The position numbers and the translations under genes are program-made. DNA of 40,513 bases from Chara braunii (taxonomy: Eukaryota > Streptophyta > Charophyceae > Charales > Characeae), in the NCBI GenBank assembly GCA_003427395.1, contig BFEA01000086.1:2610702-2651214 (forward strand), read 5' to 3'. The notes under the pieces are model-generated. The model was not told where the DNA came from, did no database searches, and saw nothing but the letters and a program-made list of their open reading frames with translations. Shown piece after piece: positions 34,444 through 40,513 of the stretch (positions are counted from its first letter, which is position 1; each line of letters begins with the position of its first letter).

Positions 34444-35000
34444 TTGGGGGGGGAGGTTGGACCAATACTCAAGCGGTGAAGGGGCTCGTTAGACACTCCT
34501 TGGGTGTGTAAAGTCGCCGAGGAAATTATCGTTACACCTATCCTCGGGGATAAAAATAAAAAATAAAAAGTGAAGACATTTTCTCGGGAAATCCTTGGGG
34601 CTTCCTTGGGCTACAACCATTTTGTGGCCTTCCCCAACGTACCTTTGGAGGTCCCTTGGAGGTCAAGGATCTGTGATAATCGGAGCAGCGAGGGCACCCA
34701 TCGTCGGCAACCAATCTTCGTTGACTGGTCCATTGGAGTACCTATCGGCCACCGCACATACATCTTGGGTCGTCAGCGTTTGGCTTCCAGGATCCTTATG
34801 CCAACGGTAACCATTGGTGGCTGGACGGCCTCCGCAAACATCTTCAACCAGCGTTTTCCCTCGTAGTTGGTGCCGCCAAACAGAATGGGTTTAACGGTTG
34901 GCAACATTGAATATTTTAGCTGACCTGCCTTTCGATTCCCCACTGTACTCGGTGACGTAAAATGTTAGAGGGCATTCGTCGGATGCTGCGGTCTGTCGTC
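34444..35000. other. No recognised gene
   Basis: Frames on both strands at 34570-34880 are open for up to 98 codons but show nothing I recognise. Coding is possible but unsupported. Confidence 0.4.
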
Positions 35001-35004
35001 GCTT

Positions 35005-35520
35005 CCCTCTTCGTCACCGTTTGGTGGAGGTGTACCGGCGTCGTGTAGTTGCTGCCCTTCCCTGTGTCGTTCATCACGGACGTCTTTCGAAGGCTGCTGC
35101 TGCTGCTCTTTGTAATCATTTTGTTTGTTCTTCTAATCGTCTTCCACTGGCACGTCTGCATCCTCGACATGCTGTCTGGATGCACACACAAGAGGCGTTC
35201 TGCGAAGAAGGGCGTCATCATGAATGAACGGCGGGCGAAGAGCAGGTCTTAAGTGGACCACCCCACCAGCCACCACGCAGGCCACGTCCAGACTCACATT
35301 GCAAGGGCATACGACCCGTTAAAGTGCGTGTGCCGTATGCTATCCTCTACCGTTTGCTCTCTTCATCGTCGCCGTTTGGTGGACCTCCACCGTCGTTGTG
35401 GAGTTACGTCCTGTCATACGTGTCGTTGATGGCCGACTTCTATTGAAGGCTGCCACTGCTGCTCCTAGTTGTGATGTTGCTTCTCGTGGTCCTCCTGTTC
35501 CACGTGTGCATCCTCTATCG
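35005..35520. repeat. Diverged ~160-bp duplication encoding a hydrophobic stretch
   Basis: 35005-35170 and 35355-35520 share CGTTTGGTGGA, the ACGTGTCGTT/TGTGTCGTTC region, GAAGGCTGC, a Leu-rich CTGCTGCTGCTC segment, and CACGTSTGCATCCTC. In the first copy (frame from 35049) it reads RRLLLLLFVIILFVLLIVFH then WHVCIL. The second copy has a similar RLPLLLLVVMLLLVVLLFH then VCIL, with a stop before it. Possible membrane-segment gene remnants; not recognised. Confidence 0.6.
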
Positions 35521-35599
35521 TTGATGGCCGACCTCTATCGAAGGCCTCCAGCGGAGAAGACAAGCGATCGACACCAATTGCAGTCGACACCAGCATTGG

Positions 35600-35745
35600 C
35601 AGCGCGTCCCACATGTTTAGCGCAACACACTTCAATAGGTGGAACGAGCACAATGCTGCACCATCTTCTTCGGTCCCTCAACATGCTCGTCCAAAATCAA
35701 CAGGAAATGCGTGCTCACACACAACAAAAGAACAAACAGAACGTC
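35600..35745 (-). repeat. Dispersed repeat copy 1 (inverted relative to 37980-38265)
   Basis: The reverse complement reads GTTCTGTTTGTTCTTTTGTT - GCATTTCCTGTTGAT - CATGTTGAGGGACCG - AAGAAGATGGTGC - TATTGAAGTGTGTTGCGCTA. The same order occurs on the + strand at 37980-38265, interrupted there by a MITE. Confidence 0.88.
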
Positions 35746-35799
35746 CTTTGGGACATCCGTTAAAATTGGAACGATAGAGAGAAGCTGCATTGCATGGCG

Positions 35800-36180
35800 T
35801 ACACGTATGTGGGGTCCGTGGACGTGCATGTGCATATGCGTATGCCGCGGATGTGTACGCGCGTACTCAGAAATGGGGCCCGCGTACGTGGTCGTCCCCA
35901 TTTCTGTCGCCGATGTGGGGGCGGCTTTGGGCGTGGTACCAAGTGGGGGGACTTCAGGAGACTGGGGGAGGTCAGGGGGCACCGGGAGGAAGGGGTCCGG
36001 TCGGGGGGTGCACTGTCCCCCTGCGATTTCGGAATTCGGGGCCTGGTGTAACGCGGGGAAGGGGTCCAGGTGGGTTCGGGGCCTGGGGTAATGCGGGGAA
36101 GGGGTCCAGGTGGGGGTGCACCGTCATCGCCCGAGGAGGAGGAGTTGCCATCGCTCTAGGAGGATATGAGCATCCCCAAT
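35800..36180. repeat. G-rich region with 41-bp direct repeat
   Basis: CGGGGCCTGG-GTAA-GCGGGG then AAGGGGTCCAGGTGGG occurs at about 36037 and 36078. Many G-runs of three or more suggest G-quadruplex potential on the + strand. Gly/Arg-rich frames are compositional. Confidence 0.7.
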
Positions 36181-36189
36181 AAGTGGGTT

Positions 36190-36800
36190 CCCATGTTGAA
36201 GGCTCTATCTATTGGTGGGGAGCTGCACCTGTTGGAAACCAGGTCCAGCGTCCCTGTACAATGTTCAATTGTGGCAAGTATGTATGATGTTTGTCCGTTT
36301 TTGTATATCTGCTATGCATCCTGTCTGTAGCAGTCCCTATTTGCATATCCCAGCTATGGGCAGGAGTGCAGGGCCTGGAGTGGTGTGTAGTGTTGCAGGT
36401 TTGTTTGTAATGTGTTGTGCGAGTGTTGTGTGCAGTGGTGTGTGATGGGCTCGTCGTGCGTGTGTAGCGTTGTGATCTTGTTTTCTGAAGTGTTGTCCAA
36501 GTGTAGACCATGCTTTTGCATGTTGATGTGAGATTGTGAAGTACTGTCCGGGTGCCAGCGTGGGCTGTGGGCTGTGGGCTGTAAGTTTTGGTCGATCATC
36601 TGTGATGTGAGGTTGGGTTGCATCTGAGTGGTGCGATGGAAGAGAGTGTGCGGGATCCGTAGTAAGGTTTCCTCTGTGTTCTTCATACGCAAATCCTTAA
36701 CCCCAGAGTGCTCCTCCCTTTTCCCCTCCCCTACCGAAGATGTTCCAGACTATCCTTGCGGGTTATCTCCATTGTCCTTCTTGCCTGTGTATCCCCCCCA
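36190..36800. other. GT-rich, no gene recognised
   Basis: TGTGTTGTG-type sequence dominates 36380-36480. No domain or RNA gene was found. Confidence 0.5.
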
Positions 36801-36983
36801 CCGATTAAACCTCTGTTCTATCTTGTGTTGAACCCTTTCGTGGCCCTGTGTGGGCTATTTGCCCCCAGTTCATAACGAGCAGGAGGCTGTCCTTGGCCGG
36901 CTGCTGGGTAACGGGGAGGGAAGAGGTGGAGGAAGGAGGGAGGGAGGAAGAGGGGTGAAGGAGAGTAGCACTGGCCAGGGGGG

Positions 36984-37970
36984 TCATGGGGGCCCCCGGG
37001 GAGGGGCATAGATGTGGGCCTGGGGTAGTTCCTCGGCTTCCCCAAGGATCACAGTGAAGTTGGTTGGCTGGAACTGAAATTGGAAGTTTTGGGAGGGCAG
37101 GAATTCCCACAGGTCCTCGGATATGAGCCAGGGCTGCCACTGCAGCCTGTGCTGTGCATCTAGAGAGCACAGTCTGTTATGCGGGTCAAGCCATGTGTCA
37201 GAAAATTTGTTTAGTATTTGTGACCTTTTGGCCGCATCTTGTTCATGTGGGAGTTTGGTGTGCATTGTCTTTCAGGCTTGGTGTGTTTGTGCAGTTATTT
37301 CATCATTGATCACTGCCCTGGCCTGCGGAAAGCCGAAGGTATCCTGGCCCCTTTCGAGGGAGCATCTCATGCGCCAAGCCGCCATCAAGATAGTGAGGCA
37401 AATGTAGTGGAAAAGTTAAGCGCGAAAGGCGACCCTTGTGTTCCTTCTTGCGGGTCCTCTCCAAATAGGAGGGACTGCACATTCCAGGGTAGGTGAAGTC
37501 CTGTGTGAGATAGTGGAAGGTGGCATCACACCATCTCCATAGGCGTTTACCACCATGGGACAGTCGAGGAGACAATGTCTCCTCCAGAGTAGCTCTCTTC
37601 CTTCGTAGGATCATCTCACAGTAAGAACACAGGGGTGAGAGCAGTCCCTTCAGCTCAAGATCTGTTCTGTCTGTGAGCCATTCTGGGGTGGGCAGGCATA
37701 GGTGGATGATCAGCCATTGGAGCGCCCTATGGTTGGTGGGTTTAAGGTCGGAGCAGGATGCCCATCTAAAAAAGCTGAGGTCTTCCTTGCCGACCTGCAC
37801 AATATCCTGTCCATGACTGGCACCAGTTTTCGAGCTGCCTCCGTATCCTTTCCTGACCGTGTATTGCCATGGCTGCATAGTGTTACCTTCCCCCCATCTT
37901 TCTCTTCCTTCTTTCTCTGACGAATGTGAAGTGCTCCTTTCCTTTTCTCTCTTTGGTGGTGGCAAGGGGA
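36984..37970 (-). pseudogene. LINE ORF2 C-terminal fragment with zinc motif
   Basis: The 220-codon minus frame (37965-37303) reads TNHRALQWLIIHLCLPTPEW, then SPLCSYCEM. Just after, at 37577-37557, another frame gives HCLLDCP. The main frame then resumes GKRLWRWCDATFHYL. CX2C followed by HX4C and a Trp-rich segment is the CCHC zinc region at the end of LINE ORF2. It is read here through paired frameshifts, which the main frame happens to survive. The frame at 37265-36984 (SQILNKFSDTWLDPH) may be the tail. It is a different LINE from the one at 7739-15743, or a piece displaced from it. Confidence 0.6.
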
Positions 37971-37979
37971 TGGGAACTT

Positions 37980-38265
37980 CTGCGTTCTGTTTGTTCTTTT
38001 GTTATGTTGTGTGTGAGGACGCATTTTCTGTTGATGTTGATTTTTGGAGCATCATGTTGAGGGGCCGGAGAAGATGGTGCTGGTCCCACATATTGGGCCT
38101 CGCTCCACTGCTCTCGAAAGGTGCGAAACGAGAGTGAATGTTCCGGTAGAACATGCAAAGACATGCAAAGATACACCACCATGATTTTTGTCTTTTGTGC
38201 ATTTCGATCGTAGTGGAGCGAGGCCCATTGAAGTGCGTTGCGCTAAACAGGGTAGGCAGTGCTTT
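37980..38265 (+). repeat. Dispersed repeat copy 2, carrying a MITE insertion
   Basis: Homologous to 35745-35600 reversed. The match runs to about 38092, breaks at the MITE (38094-38227) and resumes TTGAAGTGCGTTGCGCTAAA. Confidence 0.88.
38094..38227. mobile_element. MITE, group B, with empty site in the window
   Basis: Ends TGGGCCTCGCTCCACTGCTC then TCGAAAGGTGC, mirrored by GCATTTCGA then TCGTAGTGGAGCGAGGCCCA. The interior includes GTTCCGGTAGAACATG. The homologous site near 35635-35645 lacks it. Depending on where the end is set, ATT or T is duplicated at the junction. Confidence 0.92.
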
Positions 38266-38269
38266 GGAC

Positions 38270-38700
38270 CTCAGGCTGGGCCTTGGGGCCCGGCTGTGCC
38301 TGTGGGGATTGCCAGAGGAAAAGATTTGCGTTGAATCAGGGGAGGTCCCGAAGGCCGGCCGCAGTTTCCTTCCTGACAGTTGTCCTTTTTTTTTTTTTTT
38401 TTTTTTTTTTTGGTTCCTAGCAGTGAGTCTGTCACCGAGTGCTCTCTGTATAGCGGTAGCGTTGAACCAGACGCCTGTGAACGCTGGCGCAGCCTCTACA
38501 CCTCCCTATGACAGCTGTCGGCGACTTGAAAAATAAAAATAAAAAATAAAAGGACAGTTGTCGGCGATAGTGCCAGTCTGCTCTTGTAATTAACTGTTGA
38601 ATGGTTACTTCCACGGCCCCGATCCCGGCCTAATGCCCCGATCGCAGCCTGATCAGACCCTCTCCCTCCCTGGCGGCAAGGTCGTGACGAAGGCAAACGT
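38270..38700. other. No gene recognised; T homopolymer at 38386-38411
   Basis: A run of 26 T is followed by unrecognised sequence. GGACAGTTGTC at 38551-38561 recalls TGACAGTTGTCC just before the T-run. Confidence 0.5.
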
Positions 38701-38707
38701 AAGTGAC

Positions 38708-38753
38708 CATCTCATCTCATCTCATCTCATCTCATCTCATCTCATCTCATCTC
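38708..38753. repeat. (CATCT)n pentanucleotide microsatellite
   Basis: Nine uninterrupted CATCT units. Confidence 0.97.
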
Positions 38754-39200
38754 AATTTATGTTCTTTGTTATAATTGAAGGTCTTGAACCGCCCCCAAAA
38801 AAAAAAAAACTTCACCAAAAATAAAATAAAATTTATGTTCTTTTTTTGGTTATTTTTTGGTTTTGTTTTTTGTTTTTGTTGTGGAACTAAGCTATACTCT
38901 TCTCTCAAATTCACCTTTTTCAGTTCACATTCTTTTCCTTGTTGTCCGTATTAATCATAATATCAGAAATTATTCAGAAATTGTTCTTAAAAATGACTGC
39001 CCTTCGGCCGTAGACCATTCCGCTCTGAGATGGAGGAATGCAATGCGGTTTCTGTCCACAGGGCCTACTAACCAAGATTCGACCCAATTACGGAATGGGA
39101 TAAAGAGGGGCGATGGCAGCGAAATGATACACAAATGTAACCGTTGATTTGATAAACAGATCGAAAGTTCAAATACTGCTGAACACGATAATACTAGATG
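38754..39200. other. AT-rich, no gene recognised
   Basis: A and T runs and unrecognised short frames. AAGTTCAAATACTG near 39166 is a weak + strand B-box match with no A box. Confidence 0.5.
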
Positions 39201-39211
39201 AGATGTTCATT

Positions 39212-39384
<173 letters not shown>

Positions 39385-39656
39385 GGGATTCAGGACGTAG
39401 TTGCAATACGCTCCATCCGCCGAAATTCTGAATGAATCTCAACAGGGAACTTTGTCCTGATGCATCAAACTGTTGGCGGATGGCGAGTAGTGCAACTAAG
39501 GTAGGCCCTCAGATTATGAATTCTTAGCTTTCGCAGTCTTGACAGCAGCGTTGACAGCTGACAATTCCTTGTCGTTTTTTTTTTTTTTTTTTAAATAATA
39601 AACACAAACTTTGCATTATAAACTTCACTGCTGCCGGGGTCCTCACAGTCTACCCG

Positions 39657-39826
39657 GAGGCGGGGTCCCACTAGCAAAGACGATTGGATTAAGATTCTGA
39701 ATCTGGACGTCTTCTAAGCAGAGGTGCAGAAAAGCAGTTCGATCTCAATTTTCAGCACCGTTCCACAATCACGTCCAGATGCAGGCATTCCCTCCAATTC
39801 CTCTTTGCTACCGTAGTGTGACCTCG
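39657..39826. mobile_element. MITE, group C, complete
   Basis: Left end GAGGCGGGGTCCCACTAGCA then AAGA; right end CTCTTTGCTACCGTAGTGTG then ACCTCGCCCC. Arms continue GATTGGATTAAG and CTGAATCTGGACG / CGTCCAGATGCAG. About 170 bp. Confidence 0.85.
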
Positions 39827-39884
39827 CCCCGGGAGACGACCAGAAACCATGCTGGCAGCCTTACCCACCTCCGCTTAGTTGATT

Positions 39885-39985
39885 CAAAACCGAGAGGAGC
39901 CTGAGATCGAACTGCTTTTCTGCAACTCTGCTTAAAAGACGTCCAGATTCAGGATCTTAATCCACTCGTCTTTGCTAGTCCGGGA
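39885..39985. mobile_element. Group C half element, inverted copy
   Basis: GAGATCGAACTGCTTTTCTG then CA-CTCTGCTTA-AAGACGTCCAGA and CTTAATCCA-TCGTCTTTGCTAG is the reverse complement of 39657-39750. Together with the complete element it makes a large foldback. Confidence 0.85.
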
Positions 39986-40032
39986 CCGGATAGGCGCTGT
40001 GACAAATCAGGAGAAACAATCTCACTAACCCC

Positions 40033-40058
40033 CTGATGAAGCCTAAGGGCTAAAACGC
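40033..40058 (+). other. Hammerhead-ribozyme-like core, degenerate
   Basis: CTGATGA, a 4-bp stem AGCC/GGCT with TAAG loop, then AAAACGC. This matches a hammerhead core except that the invariant G after stem II is A. No convincing stem I or cleavage triplet was found. Confidence 0.25.
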
Positions 40059-40270
40059 TTCCTATGCTGAACCCCCCTAAGCCCGGGGGGAGGGATTCTG
40101 ATTCCTTGTCGTTTTTTTTTTTGTTTTTTTTTTAGCTGGGGACAGCCATATATTTTTTCTCTCTTAAAATAATGATAATTGTTGTTGCTTTCCTAGATTT
40201 TTCTTTTCGTTTTTTTAATTAGCCTTACGATTTGATTTCGGTAAAGCGTGTCGAGTTGGGAACTCACCTT

Positions 40271-40390
40271 GGGCCTCGCCGCTCCACTCACCAAATGTGA
40301 AAAGGACAAAAAAATATCGGTGCATCTTTCCATGTTCTAGCGGAAGATTCATTTCTCATTTGGCACATTTGGTGAGTGGTGAGGCGAGGC
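40271..40390. mobile_element. MITE, group B, complete
   Basis: Left arm GGGCCTCGCCGCTCCACTCA then CCAAATGTGAAAA; right arm TTTGGCACATTTGGTGAGTG then GTGAGGCGAGGC. The interior CCATGTTCTAGCGGAAG then ATTCATT is the clearest version of the group core. Confidence 0.9.
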
Positions 40391-40468
40391 ACTGACGACC
40401 TTGGGATAGAGTGTCAACTTTCGAAATTCGAAATTTGATTTTCGAACTTCGGATTCCTATTTTTGTTT

Positions 40469-40504
40469 CCTGCGCTCCCCCTGCGCTCCCCCTGCGTTCC
40501 CCCT
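40469..40504. repeat. 12-bp tandem repeat, three copies
   Basis: CCTGCGCTCCCC three times, the last with one change, running into a C/T tract at the window end. Confidence 0.9.
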
Positions 40505-40513
40505 CTCTCCCCC

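Larger units (their letters stand above)
39563..40131. repeat. Direct repeat ATTCCTTGTCGTTTTTTTT flanking ~510 bp
   Basis: The motif plus a T-run occurs at about 39564-39592 and again at 40102-40132. The enclosed block holds the two group C elements and the hammerhead-like motif. Confidence 0.85.

Noticed and set aside
33813-34511. 232-codon + frame as a gene
   Set aside because: It runs through an A-run and a MITE and shows no domain or splice support.
37123-37496. + strand frames opposite the LINE fragment
   Set aside because: The minus strand has recognisable LINE zinc-region motifs; the + frames have none.

Overview
The window is eukaryotic nuclear DNA from a large, repeat-rich genome. 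It has one recognisable host gene, long introns, dense microsatellites, tRNA-derived SINEs, a decayed LINE, many short inverted-repeat (MITE-like) elements and an assembly gap (N run 27002-27038). There are no bacterial operons, rRNAs, CRISPR arrays or convincing free-standing tRNAs. The host protein ends in DAIEKLLI and reads like green-plant orthologues. With the long introns and repeat content, this suggests a streptophyte; a charophyte alga such as Chara is my guess, not something the sequence proves.

The main result is a gene missed by ORF calling because its exons are short. It is SNU13 (15.5K/NHP2L1-like, L7Ae family, U4/U6.U5 tri-snRNP and box C/D snoRNP core protein) on the + strand. 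Coding exons lie at 26515-26635, 27991-28094, 29975-30106 and 30982-31008, with matching GT-AG junctions and phases. An in-frame stop just upstream of the first of these (26506-26508) means the start codon lies in an upstream exon. The best candidate is an ATG at 16659-16661 directly followed by a GTAAGAG donor, at the edge of a GC-rich block. That gives a 128-residue protein, the family length, with the K-turn contact residues at N40, E41 and K44. It also implies a 9.85-kb first intron packed with mobile elements.

Layout. 1-4530: non-coding, one half MITE, a 40-bp tandem repeat, AT-rich DNA. 4535-7110: a cluster of minus-strand tRNA-derived SINEs. 7739-15743: a degenerate minus-strand LINE (ORF1 with CCHC knuckle, APE endonuclease, reverse transcriptase, C-terminal region), split by a roughly 2-kb element with about 250-bp terminal inverted repeats (12460-14460). 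16090-16661: GC-rich candidate promoter and first exon of SNU13. 16662-31008: SNU13 introns and exons. 31009-34450: 3' flank with duplications, minisatellites and possible extra exons. 35000-38270: duplicated segments, a LINE C-terminal fragment, and an inverted duplicate giving a filled and an empty site for one MITE. 38280-40513: microsatellites, two elements of a third MITE family and a final MITE.

At least three MITE groups recur: A (ends like CTACCTTCTTCCCCCG), B (ends like GGGCCTCGC) and C (ends like GGGGTCCCACTAGC). Several group A copies, and one element with different ends, share an internal GCTTGTATACATT-like core.
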